DNA from: Leuctra nigra
Lineage: Eukaryota; Arthropoda; Insecta; Plecoptera; Leuctridae
Assembly (NCBI GenBank): GCA_934045905.1
Contig: OW203762.1
Coordinates: forward strand, 18,384,345 to 18,448,344
Length of the DNA: 64,000 nt
Direction: 5' to 3'
The translations under genes were made by a program, and so were the position numbers. Numbering within the stretch: the first letter of the stretch is position 1; each line of letters starts with the position of its first letter. This document shows positions 49,854-61,599 of this stretch, one piece after another. A model generated the notes under the pieces. It did no database searches and was not told the origin of the DNA. It saw nothing but the letters and a program-made list of their open reading frames with translations.

Positions 49854-50756
49854 TAGGGGTGTGTGAATATTCGAATTAGGCGAAGTATTCGGCCGAAGTC
49901 GAAGTATTTGATCTCGAAGTCGAATATTGATTTATTACATGTCGAACACTTCGAAATGTCGAAGTATTCGTTCAAATTCGAATAGTGCGCGCGTCGGTAA
50001 AGAAGTTCATCAGACCAATCAGCGTACATCTCGCCCGAGGACAAGGCCGCGCGGCGCGCACCTTTGGCGCGCACAATACACACACCCCCCTCCAAGTTCC
50101 AACGCCAAAACTCGTCTCGTTGTGTGTCAACAGTAGACAGCTGATTTCAATTTGTTGCATTCGCCGTGCCAAGCTTACCTGTGTTTTGTGTTGTGTTTTT
50201 AATTTTGCGAAATATTTCCGACACGAAGTCGAACTATGGAATCTGCTAACGCAAATTTAGAGCAAGGAAAAGCGGCTTTGGAACTCTTTTTCCCCTGGCA
50301 AGGGCGAAGTGCAACACGCGTCAAAGCATTTTGAAGACGCCTTATCTACAACTTAGGTACAAGCTTATTGAGCAGGAAGTAATTTCCTTTCGTTAATAGC
50401 TGAGATAACATACAATATTTTGATATTGTTTCAATTTTGTGTGCCTATAGGTATTTAATTTTTACTGTTCAATACCACATTGTAAAAAGTATGTTTTTAT
50501 TTATGGGCACAATACCATGCTACCTACATAATATGTCTGATACTGATCCTACATTAATTTAAACAAATATATAAATCTAAATTTCTTGAATTCTATTTTA
50601 AATTTGTTGGTAGGAAAAATAGCATTATTTACAAAAAATATTCGACTTCGAGAAACTATTCGAAAAACTTCGATATTCGAATTCGACTTCGAGAAATTCA
50701 TGGGCAACTATTCGACTTCGACTTCGACATCAAAATTCACTATTCGCACACCCCTA
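49854..50756. mobile_element. hAT-like deletion derivative
   Basis: Termini TAGGGGTGTGTGAATATTCG / CGCACACCCCTA; exact 8-bp duplication CTTAAACC (49846-49853, 50757-50764). Subterminal regions are rich in TTCGAC/GTCGAA repeats. At 50236 an ATG opens a short frame (MESANANLEQGKAALEL) that stops soon, perhaps the relic of a transposase start. Confidence 0.88.
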
Positions 50757-50812
50757 CTTAAACCTAGGTATTAATAAATTATGTATGTTTTTTGATTTTT
50801 AATATTTCTTAA

Positions 50813-51169
50813 AGGTGGGCTGTCATGGTCAACAAGTCGAAAACAAGTCGAAAATATTGTAGATATTGTAACCAGAAGTAGAATGTCGAAAACCCGAACG
50901 CGATGCGATGTTTGGTTCAGGCGCTAGAGCCCCGCGAAGTTTGAAAAACCTGGTTTTTGTGACGTAGGTCCCACCCAACCTTTACATGCTTTTACGGCTG
51001 AGTTGGGTGTGAATGACGCGTTTCCCACCCCCTATCCGTCTTTGCTGCGCTGTAACTTCGTTCAGGAATATCCTACAGAGCTCTAGTTTTCGCCGCTGTG
51101 ATTGCATGCCTAATGTCATCATGTTTTTTGAATAATAAAAAAATGGGTCTCAACCGTGATAGCCCACCT
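50813..51169. mobile_element. MITE with TTAA target sites
   Basis: AGGTGGGCTGTCATGG at the left and CCGTGATAGCCCACCT at the right, bounded by TTAA on both sides (50809-50812, 51170-51173). TTAA is the piggyBac/Kolobok-type target. Confidence 0.75.
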
Positions 51170-51185
51170 TTAAATTGATACCTAT

Positions 51186-52274
51186 TACCCAGCAAACACT
51201 GGGACATGCCAGGGACGTCCCCGCCACGTCCCAAAGAGCTCCCAAAGAGGTCCCAGGGAGGTCCCCGTTACATCCCAGGGACATGGCGGCCAGGTCCAAT
51301 AACCCTCCCAAACTGGTCCCAGGGAGGTCCCCGCCATGTCCCAGGGAGGTCCCAAAGTGGTCCCTGCCATGTCCCAGGGAGGTCCCAGAGAGGTCCCCGC
51401 CATTTCCCAAAGAAATCGTGTTACTGGTGGCTTCTGTTAGAGAACTAAATAACTAAATAACAGCCTTTGGCATTACATGCCTTGGACAAAAAAATAAAAT
51501 TGTAATAAATAATTGATTTCTCCGTCAGTTTAGATCGGATTTCAATTCTGTGAACGAAATTACGTATACAATTACAATTATGATTAGTACACAAATACAA
51601 ATTACATTACCCCAACATGTTTTGAACACACGATCTTGTGGGTAGAAGGCTGGCGGGCTAACCACGGGACCACGGCGCGAAGTGAGAAAGAGGACGCTTT
51701 AGACATGCTTTGAGTAGATTTTTGAAACATTGAAACATTAGAGAAATCTGTTTAAATGTGTTGAGATTTCTGGCATAGTTTAAGATACCTACTAATCAAC
51801 ATCTTAATAATTAATAATTATCGTAAATTGATTATGGATACAAAAAAGCTTTAGTACACCTACAATGGTGTCGTTATTCGAATTAGCTATGATAGGTAAT
51901 TCTACAAAATCTGAAATATTTACATGCTCTTTAAAGACAATTGATTCAATTACTTTATTATTAATCAAAAACGGCGTGCTGCAAAAGGAATCTAAAACTT
52001 GGTAACTCACAAGTCCAACACATTTTCTGAAGCATAAAAAGAGGTCCCAAAAGGGACCTCCCTGGGACATGGCGGGGACGTCCCAAAAGGGATATCCCAA
52101 ATGGGACCTCCCTGGGACATGGCGGGGAGGTCCCAAAAGGGAGAACTTTCAAAAAGTGATGTCCCAAATGGGACCTCCCTGGGACATGGCGGGGAGGTCC
52201 CAAAAGGGATATCCCTTTTGGGATTTTGGGGACATGGCAGGGACGTCCCTGCCATGTCCCGTGTTTGCTGGGTA
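51186..52274. mobile_element. TIR element with GGGAC/GTCCC minisatellite interiors
   Basis: Termini TACCCAGCAAACACTGGGAC / GTCCCGTGTTTGCTGGGTA. Subterminal 51200-51415 and 52040-52260 are arrays of short units built on GTCCCAGGGAGGTCCC, in inverted orientation to each other. The AT-rich middle contains a decayed tRNA-like stretch near 51630-51690 (minus strand). Reading frames here are repeat artefacts. Confidence 0.75.
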
Positions 52275-53380
52275 GGTACCTAATTACCTGAACACAGTCA
52301 TTGTGCTGTTTTTTAAATTTTCATTATGTAGTAGGTAGGTACCCACCCATGCATCGTCTCCCTGCAATATACCTACCTAAAATGTAAATCTTCTATTTTT
52401 CAATATGTATTTTATTTTTAAAATAATACCTAATGAATGTTCAGTTAACATTTCTGTGAAAAACCAAGCTAGATTCAAGATGTAATCTAGATTTTAAAAC
52501 TTCAATCATAGAGACTACATTGTACCTAACATTGTTATACCTACTGAATAAACAAACTGAATATGACATTGAGTGAGTTTTTCTGAATAACATAATCCAT
52601 TTAGGTATTTTTAAAAGCTTGAAGTGGAATTTATTTATGTTTATTCTTTGTTTATTGTTTTTATAGAGTATGTTCACTCTGTGATGTAGGTACGCAGAAT
52701 TATACTTTTTCCTCTTGCTTACTCTACATTTTTAAGTTCCAAGGAATAGATTGAGACACTGCCCCCAGTGTGGTACATACCAACTCGAGGTATTCCAAAT
52801 TACCATACATTCTGTCTATGCTGGGTGTTGGTAAGGTGTTGGGCTCGATTAGGATATGGAAAGATGCAACCCTGTTTACAAAGAAATAGCTATTTCAGTG
52901 TTGATTAATTTTTGTGTGCCGACATCAGAAAATTTTAATTAAACACTTTCCTATCGGCTCAAGTTTGATGAATCCGTCGAAATCTTCACGTGTGGTCGTT
53001 ATGTGAATGGCTTGAGGCAAGGTCGTTCGTGTGATTGTCCTGTGAAAACAACTGGCATACTCAGCCTCAGACTGACCAATCATGTTGGTTGAAAAGTTTT
53101 CAAGTAGCAAAGTAGGGTGGGGGAAATGGGAACGTGGTCTCTCAAAATGTAAACAAACAGACTTATTTCTTTTGAATGCGAAGACTGCTCTAAATTTTAT
53201 GAAGTGATATCAATTCAGGTATGTAGGTACCTTACATTTAATTGGATACTAGTTGTGGTAGGTAGCTAATTAGGCACAATACCCTACCGTAGGTACCTAG
53301 TTAAACATAATTTTTCAGGTTAAAACATGCATAGCATTGCTTTGGCAATATTTCGGATGCATAATCAGCATGCCCTTCAG
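52275..53380. other. Intergenic, no feature recognised
   Basis: AT-rich sequence with many TAGGTA/TACCTA words, as in the rest of the window. No coding exon or repeat terminus identified. Confidence 0.4.
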
Positions 53381-53860
53381 TAGGTCTGTTCGTTTACACT
53401 GCCAAATCTGCCAAAACTGCTGCTTGTTGTAGCCTGTGGTAGAGCCAAAAGTGGGCGGAGTTACATCAAGTTGCCGCACAAAACGAACACTTTTGTGGTA
53501 GATTTGTCATAACCTCAAATATTTTTTCTCATAGTGAGAGATTATAAGACAAGAAATTAGCTGAAAATAGTTTTTATGAAATGGATCCAATGTTGAGATG
53601 ATTTGGGCCATGTCTCATCGACGCATAGTTGGAAATCAATGCCATTGACACTCCTCAATATAAATAAATGTCGACATTTTGACTTTACCACAACTTACAA
53701 CACCTCAGAAGCAACTGTAGGAAGTGGGAGCTTTTTGCTACAGCAACCTGCCACAAACGTAAAATCGAACAGGCTGTGAGCTACCACAAGTTACCACATT
53801 TCCAAAACGAACACCGTTTGGCAGTTTTGGCAGATTTGGCCGTGTAAACGAACACACCTA
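53381..53860. mobile_element. TIR element, about 40-bp ends
   Basis: TAGGTCTGTTCGTTTACACTG at the left and CGTGTAAACGAACACACCTA at the right, with CCAAATCTGCCAAAACTG repeated in inverse inside. Probably TA target. Upstream of the RPGRIP1L-like gene. Confidence 0.8.
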
Positions 53861-54248
53861 GTGACATTTCAAGGGGTTGCTATGGCAGCTGAGTGGTCTA
53901 GGATGAAAAGGACCGTGATGCAATGCGGCAAAGGGCCCGGATAGACATGTGACAGGGCCCCTAAAACAAAGTAGATAGAAAAAATATAATATGTAAAATG
54001 AGTAAAATGCTGGTTAAATATGGAAAATTACATTAAATGTAAATTAAGGCCCTTACAAACGACAGGGGCCCGGGATGCGATCGACCCCGGGCCAGACCGC
54101 CACTGTGCTATGGTGCTCAGCAACGTTTGCCATAGCAACCTGGGTTGATGAACTACCTAGTAGGTTCTTTATTGTAAATTTTCGTTGTTTAATGAAACAA
54201 TGCTGCTTTCCTGCTCCGACTTACTAATTCAGTTAATTCTCAGGAACA

Positions 54249-57200
54249 ATGGCTGACGACCCACACAGAAACGTCCTACACGTCAAGGATTGTCCTTTCT
54301 ATGCATCGAAGGGGAACCTGGGCGCAGCTCCGTGCGACGAACCCAACAACAGACAAGAGTCACGGTACTCACTACGCCTCTATGCCAAGCTACACGTCAA
54401 TCTCTCACTGAGCGACCTGGAGGAGCGGTATTCGAATGCCTGTGAGGAAAACAAGGCATTGAAGAAACACACCAATGATCAGGAAGAAAAGTTGAAAACG
54501 TAGGTACCTAATTTGTTTTGATTTTCCATTTATTTCCGTTAATTTGCTTGTATCGGAATTATGAAATGTTTTGGCTTTGCCTTTTGAAAGAGAGTAGGTA
54601 CAAGTACTACCTTTTTGGAGGACCCTGCCACCCCAACAACCCATCGTTTTGTGCGCAAAACTGTTTTTGCCAACACTTACAGTCTGTTTTTTTACTATAT
54701 GAACTCTCACCAGATGGAGCCACAGTCAGTTGTTCTGCTAGGCCGAGAAAGACTTCATTGCGCGCTCACCTTGCAATGTTGTCTTTCTCGGCCTTACAGA
54801 ACAACTAACGGTGGCACGGTCTGTAGAGAGTTCAAACATAGGAAAAACGAACTGTACACTACCTACTTAATTAGAAATATTATGAGACTTTTAATATTAA
54901 TTTGCATTTTATTTTCAACCATGTGAATTACTGCCCTAGGGGAGGGGGAATCTGATTTTACTTTATAATTATACATAATTGTTTTACAAATAGCATATAG
55001 ACACGCACCAATTCATTCCTGAAATTCAAAATTTTCCGCGGGGCTGCGCGCCCCGGACCCGCATTCTTCTAGGGGACCCTCTCCCAGACCCTCCATTGTT
55101 TTCATAACGGTATAGTTTCCCCCGACAATCGTTGGGCTTCTCCCCATTTTTTATTTTAAGCTTAAAGATACATTGGGCTGACTCACCTATATTAGGTACC
55201 TATTTTATTGGCTGCCACTGCCAATTACTTTTCTGATGACCGTAGCATGAACATACTCAATGTAAGTCCATGCATTATGAAATGATGCAGGCTGTCTACG
55301 ATGATTGCGCATCTCGTGAACGAGCGCAAGCGCACAATCAAGACGGGGGAAGAACGCCGTGAACGCTCCGACCAGGTGGACGAACCGTGCGTCTTGACTG
55401 CCGAGCTGGAGGAAGCAAATCGCCAGTTGATGAATCAAGTCGCAGAGTTGAGCGGTCAGCTCAGGGCTCAACGTCGCGCCAAGTCCGGAAAGCGTTATCG
55501 TACACCGTCGCTGTCGCACAATGGATTGAATCCGGGGTCCAACAATGTCATCAAACGGAAGTAAGATATAGATTGATTGTTTTTCCTATGTTTGGAATAG
55601 GCCACCATGGCAGACAGAGAGTAGGATCGGTCCCAAGCTGAAATGTAAATTGAAGTAGGCAAGACCCATAGGTAAAATGGGATACCATTTGACAGAGATG
55701 TTGGCTTATTATGTTCCCTTTTGAATGATTAGTTGCTAGAATATTTAAGATTATCTTAAAATCATTGATCACCAATTTACTACATACTCTGAATCGGCCT
55801 TTAGTTTGCCTGGGCCATCTAGATTCAGTAAACATTTGAAAAACAAATTGCTGTATTTCAATACACTTGGACATTCAGTTTGAAATTTTTCGTACCGATT
55901 TACTTACTAAGTAAATAGTATACTAACGCCTTCTTGCAGGTTTGAAGGTAAAATTACAATGAGCCGATGACACTTCCAATACAGTGCTGCGAAGGGAAAT
56001 CTTCCTTCATCAGCAGCCGATATTGAGTGCCATCGACTTACACCTAATTTTACTCATTTGAACATTTACAGCCTAATGCTCAAAAGAAATTGCTTCCGCA
56101 AGTAGATATTTGCGGATATCAGTCCTCAACACTTCAAGACTGTGAGCTAATAATCTTATGGACAGAATCCTACTTAGACTCTGCGTAGGTACCTACTTGC
56201 AGTTGCGGCGATAAATCTAGAAATTCTTTTGAGCATGAGGCTGTTAATTTTGCTGCATTTATGTTTGATACTAGGTACGTCAAGGTTCATAGTGACCTTA
56301 AATGTTTTTGTGCCAATCTATTTTAGGTCACTTATGAATAGAGCCAGTTTTAAATGGTGATTTTATTTCTTAAAATTCGTTTTTAAAATCATCAATTTCG
56401 TTTTTTGTGTTTTTTCTGGAAGAGTGATTTCGCGATTTTGTGGTGATATTAAATTGGTTATAAAACACAGCCCCCAGAAACCATAATTTGATGAAAAATC
56501 ATCAAATGATCAAAATGCCACTTTGGAGGAGGGATTGGAATGGATTGGTCATGCACTATTATAAGCACCGAAATAGGCTTGTCTAGAATGGCGCCATTAA
56601 TGCTCTGTACTGTCTTTTCCCCAACCCACATTTTCTCTGTATAGATGATACATAATTTTTAAAATTTCATGACACAAAATGTATAGTTTGACAAGATATT
56701 TTCTTTCTCAATCCAACAATTTTCAGTGCAGTAATTGTTCCAAAATATCCTTCTGTGTAAGTAGACTATTGATAAATAGTTGCGACTGGTTGAGGGTGGA
56801 AGGGTGGTTGGGAAAACCGGTCGACCTTGAACAGATGGGGGCGCAAAACAAAGCAGCCTGGAGGCATCATCAACTGGTTAGACTGGTCTGGTTAACTTTG
56901 AGGGTGGGTAGCAAAGTGTCTGGCGAGGGGGAGGGGGTTGAGTGACTAGCACATGGAAAGAAACTAGTTTCGTTTGTTGTTGTGTGACCTGTTAGGAGGT
57001 ATTAAAATCTATTAATTTTAATAGAAAACCTTTATTTCGTGATCATTTCGCGGAAAATGTTGAATATCGCGATCAGGGTTGGATTTCGTTTTTTTCGCGA
57101 TGTAAAAATGGTAGATTTGGGATCTATACACAATGAAATGGATTTTAGTAGAAGAAAATAGTGCAATCAGAACAATTCGCGAATTCGCGCAGCACCATTT

Positions 57201-60200
57201 AAAACTGGCTCTACTTATGAAACACTTTAAAACACCAAATTCAGGCTGGAAAAAAAAATATTTTCTTGGCTAGCCTATGCGCCCCGAACCCGCACCCAAA
57301 CCCGCAAACAATGGGGAGCTGTGGGGGGTCCCACAGCTCCCCATTGTTTTCCTTAGCACTCGTATCTTCCACCAATGTAATTATGTAGGAGTAGGTACCT
57401 ACCTATACCTATAGATTTTCCAATTTTCAGTTAGTTAAAAATCTATTAAATTTTAATGATTATTGACTGTAAATTATATGTAATATTATATGTAGGTATA
57501 TAATATTATATGTATTATATGTATGTAATTATATGTAATATTATTGTAGGTAATTATTGTAAGTAAGGATTAATCGGGTTAACTTGGCATATCCAATTAA
57601 TCGATTTGATTAAATCGTAATCATGAACACCCCTAACAAAATCCTTTATGGAAATGGAACAAAACTGTTTGAATCGCACTAACTAGTAGCTAATGAAGTG
57701 GAAAATATATTAATACCTACTCTATGGTTTATGCACTTAGATATACTGATGAGATGAGAGACCAAGGAGGAACCAATCAGATGGCCGATATAGCTGGACT
57801 ACGAAACCAAGTCAGCGCTTTGAGACAGGTACATCTCAAAACATAATTTAAATTAGTAGTGGGAATATTATATTCAATAGGTATTAATGTTAAGAAATGA
57901 AAAGCATCATGTTCGACTATCAGTGGCGTGCCGAACCTATCTTGAGGACCGGTGCTTATTCATTGATGGGTATACCCACCCACCCCCAATGGTCAAGAAC
58001 ATAAAATTGGCAGCGATCGCAATGAGGTCTGGGGAGAGGACCCCCCAGTAGGTACATTCAGGTCCGGGGTGCGAGCATAGTCTCGGAAAAAAATTCAATT
58101 TCAATACCAACTTTGAAGGTTTTTGGTGCATTTTAGACTTGAAAATAATTTATCATTGTTAATGTTTGATGAAGCACCTCTTATTAAAACTACAGAGAAA
58201 CAAATAAAGTGAAGTGAAAGCTCTGGGAAGTAATTAATTTAATTATTAAACGGTTTGCACCCACACAAATGCCGCGCATCGATTTTTTTTCTTTTGGTTA
58301 TAGACGGGTTTACAATAAGTTTACAGGCAGGAACGATATTTTTGAAGGAAAACAGAACAGTCAGTATAATTTATATTAGAAATAAAATCAAACTAAAAAT
58401 GCCGCGCAGCGAAATTTTGGGATTTTGACTACATTAGAACGAGTTTTAAATGATTTTACAGGTACGACGATTTTGAAAGAAAACAGAAAATTCATTCATG
58501 TATAAAAATCACACATAAAAAAGCCACGCAGCGAAAAAATTTTTTTTTTGGCTTCATTAAAACGGGTTTAAAATGATTTTACAGACACCTACTAAGTATA
58601 ATTTTGAAAGAAAACAAAAAAATAATAAAAATGTATACATTAAAATGCCGCGCAGCGAATTTTTTGTATTTTGGCTACCTTAGTACGGGTTTAAAATGAT
58701 ATAGCATTAGCAATAAAATCACACATAAAATAGCCGCGCAGCGAAATTTTTTGGATTTGGCTACATTAGAACGGGTTTAAATGATTTAAGTGATTTAAAT
58801 GATTTTGAAATGAATCAACAAAAACGCGATTTATTTATAAAAAGAAAAGCACACATAATAATGCGCTGCAGCGAATTTTTTGGTTTTCGTCTACCTAGGA
58901 CAGGTTTAAAATGATTTTACATTACTCTGTTTTTTAAGGAAAACAGAAAAGTCTTAATTTATGTAGGTCAGTAATAAAATTATAAATAAAATAGCCGCGC
59001 AGTGAAACTTTTTGGTTTTGGCTACATTAAAACGGGTTTTAAATAATTTTACAAGGTACTGTATTTTTGATAGAAAACAAAAAAGTCATTTGAACAAAAA
59101 AAAAATGCGGCGCAGCTATTTTTGGGTTTTCAACTCTACATTAGCACATGTTTAAAATGTTTTTTCAGGTAGGTACAATAATTATGAATGATTATTTTTT
59201 GTATTAGGCTACCCAAGGGCGTATCCAGGATGAAATTTCTGGGGGGGGGGGCCGACATTACTAATATTTTGAAAAATGACCGTGGGTTCAGTGGGTTCAG
59301 TGGGTTCAATGACAGGGGGTTCGGGGGCGCAGCCCCCGAGAAAATTTTGGATAATGGTCATTCATTTAGGTGCAATTTTGAATCGCAATGTATAGTTATT
59401 TTGGGAAATTATAAATTACAAAATATCAAAAAATTAGACTAAGAGGTTAAAGAAATTTTTGTGAATTTAAAATCAATTCTCAACAATTTCGAACGTTTTT
59501 GACATGATCTATCTATTTTTAAGTTTTTTTTCCACATATTATTTTAAATGTGCTTATTTTCTTAGATGAAATCCTGATTTCGGTGGGGGCCATGGCCCCC
59601 TCGGCCCACCCCTGAATACGCCTTTGAGGCTACCCAAGGACGGGTTTAAAATGATTTTGGTGCAATTAGTTCAATGGATTCAATGGATTCATGTTCGTTA
59701 ATTTACATCCATCATAAATTATACACAGACAAAATGTATCTCAGCGATATTTAAATTTCCTATGCTTCTTTGCTGATAATAAATACTATTTTCGATCCAG
59801 CATGCAGGAGCATGAAAGAAAATACCTACAGAAGATGATTCTCTTACCGTTAAGCTGTTTTTATGATTAATCAAATCCTTTCAATAAGTACTGAAAATGG
59901 GTCAATTCAATATTATTTCATAAATATTTTAGTATCCATCCACCCACCGAACCATCAACCTGCAGTTTTTGCAACCATCCTCCCACCTAGACCTACTCAA
60001 CCCCTAAAATGTATTAATTGCATTAGCACAAATGTACATGTTCACTGCATACATTTATTGATAAAAAATCTTTTGTTCCCTTTCCTTTAATGATATTTAC
60101 AATGTTACTGTTTGCTGTGCAGCAATACGACGTATACACCCTCATCACCATGTGTGTGTGAATACATTAAGTTGTATTAGTGGAGAATGTATCACTGTTA

Positions 60201-61492
60201 CATTATAAAATGTGTCGCAAGGTGGGTAGGTCCCCTGGCGGGGACCACCCACCCCCAAAAAATGACTGTGCTCGAGCACCAAATTTAGATAGGTCGGCAC
60301 GCCACTGTCGACTATATTGTAGGTAGGTATACAATATAATATAATTTTAATTCTCTCGCAAAGTCTGCAAGCATCAATTTTCTTTTTAATTAATAATTAT
60401 TAATCTTTTGTGTCCCTTTGGCATCACCAGGAAATAAACTTACTTCGGGAGCAGAACCTAACTCGAGTCGCCGTGCTGGAAGCTGAACTCGGGCAAGCGT
60501 GGACCGAGGACCGGCGTGGGCAGACCGCCGAGAACATGGAGCTCTTACGTCTGCGGCGTGAGCTCAGGCAGCAGGCCGGACAGTTGGATTCGTTCGAGGC
60601 GCGCAACGTAGATGTCGAGAGCGACATCAACAGAATGATTCAAGTTCTGAAGGAAGCGCAGAAGGAAAAAGGTGTGTATGTGACACTTCGTTTTTTTATA
60701 ATCTTTGACAACAACTCTAAGTTTCTTTTAAAAATGCTTTTAAAATACAGCTTTTAAAAATGTGATAAGCTAGCCTACACTAGAAAGCAGCTGAGCTGGC
60801 AATTTAATATCTTTCTAGTAATTCCAGAAGTAGGAGAGGTGATGAATCAAACTAGATGTAATAATACATAGGTACCACCTTAAAGTTATGACTGTACACT
60901 TTTTCCAAACGTTTGAATCAAAGTAGAAATGATGTCAAATAATAATACAATTTACCAGTTTGAATCAATTTCAAACAAAACTCAATAAACATTTTATGTT
61001 GATGTCAATTCAAAATGTCAACAACATGTTTTTTGCTCAATAAAAATTACTAAATATTTTTCCAAAAATAAATAGACATGCCTAGTACTACTTGGACATA
61101 AATAGTACCTACTAGTACATAGTAAATTATATGGTTGAAAGAACCAGACTTGATTTGAAATATATAGCTGGTGAATGAATTGCTAAGTATTTTCACATTG
61201 TTATCTAGCAGCACAAATTTTTAATAATTAAAGGACGTTCGTTTCATTCACTCGATTCCATGTAGCCTAATAATTATTAAAGAAATAAGTAGGTAGATAA
61301 CTTGCTCCTGATCAGGTCAAGGTCCTTGCTCCTGTGTAAACCTCGCTTGCCAAATGTTTGAGCCGAGTCTGTTCGGTTGCAGAGATGCTCGCCAATCAGA
61401 TGAACCAGGAGCGTGTTCAGAGCCCCGCGAAGTCGACTGACTTGGAGCCTGACGTCATGCAGAATTACGACCAAGAGATCACCAATATGAAG
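54249..61492 (+). CDS. RPGRIP1L: RPGRIP1L-like (MKS5) ciliary transition-zone protein, N-terminal part
   Basis: Five exons in frame: 54249-54499, 55291-55560, 57741-57828, 60431-60671, 61383-61492, giving 320 residues; the last donor is GT at 61493 and the gene runs off the window. Residues about 57-100 (LEERYSNACEENKALKKH, then LKTLSTMIAHLVNERKR) match the conserved N-terminal coiled-coil signature of RPGRIP1/RPGRIP1L, where a L-E-x-R-...-E-N-x-x-L-K-x-H block precedes a K..LVN.KKR block. The rest visible is coiled coil (ELEEANRQLMNQVAELSGQL; RLRRELRQQAGQLDSFEARN). Family members scaffold the transition zone at the base of cilia, with C2 domains further downstream that are not in view. Assignment to RPGRIP1L rather than RPGRIP1 assumes the single invertebrate orthologue. 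The symbol is by homology only. Confidence 0.75.
54678..54856. mobile_element. 179-bp MITE, copy B
   Basis: Same length and sequence as the copy at 43362-43540 apart from a few substitutions; ends TACAGT...ACTGTA. In intron 1 of the RPGRIP1L-like gene. Confidence 0.8.
57563..57634. repeat. hAT-like right end fragment
   Basis: ATTAATCGATTTGATTAAAT followed by ATGAACACCCCTA; complementary in style to the left end TAGGGGTGTTCAACGATTATT at 63174-63260. Two halves of related elements, neither complete. Confidence 0.4.
58250..59213. repeat. About 8-copy, 90-130-bp diverged tandem repeat
   Basis: Recurring core GCCGCGCAGCGAAATTTT followed by GGCTACATTAGAACGGGTTT and AAAATGATTTTACAGG; cores at about 58268, 58400, 58524, 58646, 58732, 58863, 58994 and 59106. 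A further partial unit lies after the inserted element at 59645. In intron 3 of the RPGRIP1L-like gene. Confidence 0.8.
59214..59636. mobile_element. hAT-like element inside the tandem repeat
   Basis: Inverted termini CAAGGGCGTATCCAGG / CCTGAATACGCCTTTG; exact 8-bp duplication AGGCTACC (59206-59213, 59637-59644). Confidence 0.85.
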
Positions 61493-61599
61493 GTACACTC
61501 GGACTCAATCAGTGTATGCAAGTTGTACGTGTTTTGCATTTAGTTTCGTAAAGTCATGAGACAAAGAGCAAACTCAAGTCATAGACAAAGAGCAGACAA

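Noticed and set aside
51150..52283. Overlapping GTS/GHG-rich frames on both strands
   Set aside because: Products of the GTCCC/GGGAC minisatellite; no splice or start context.
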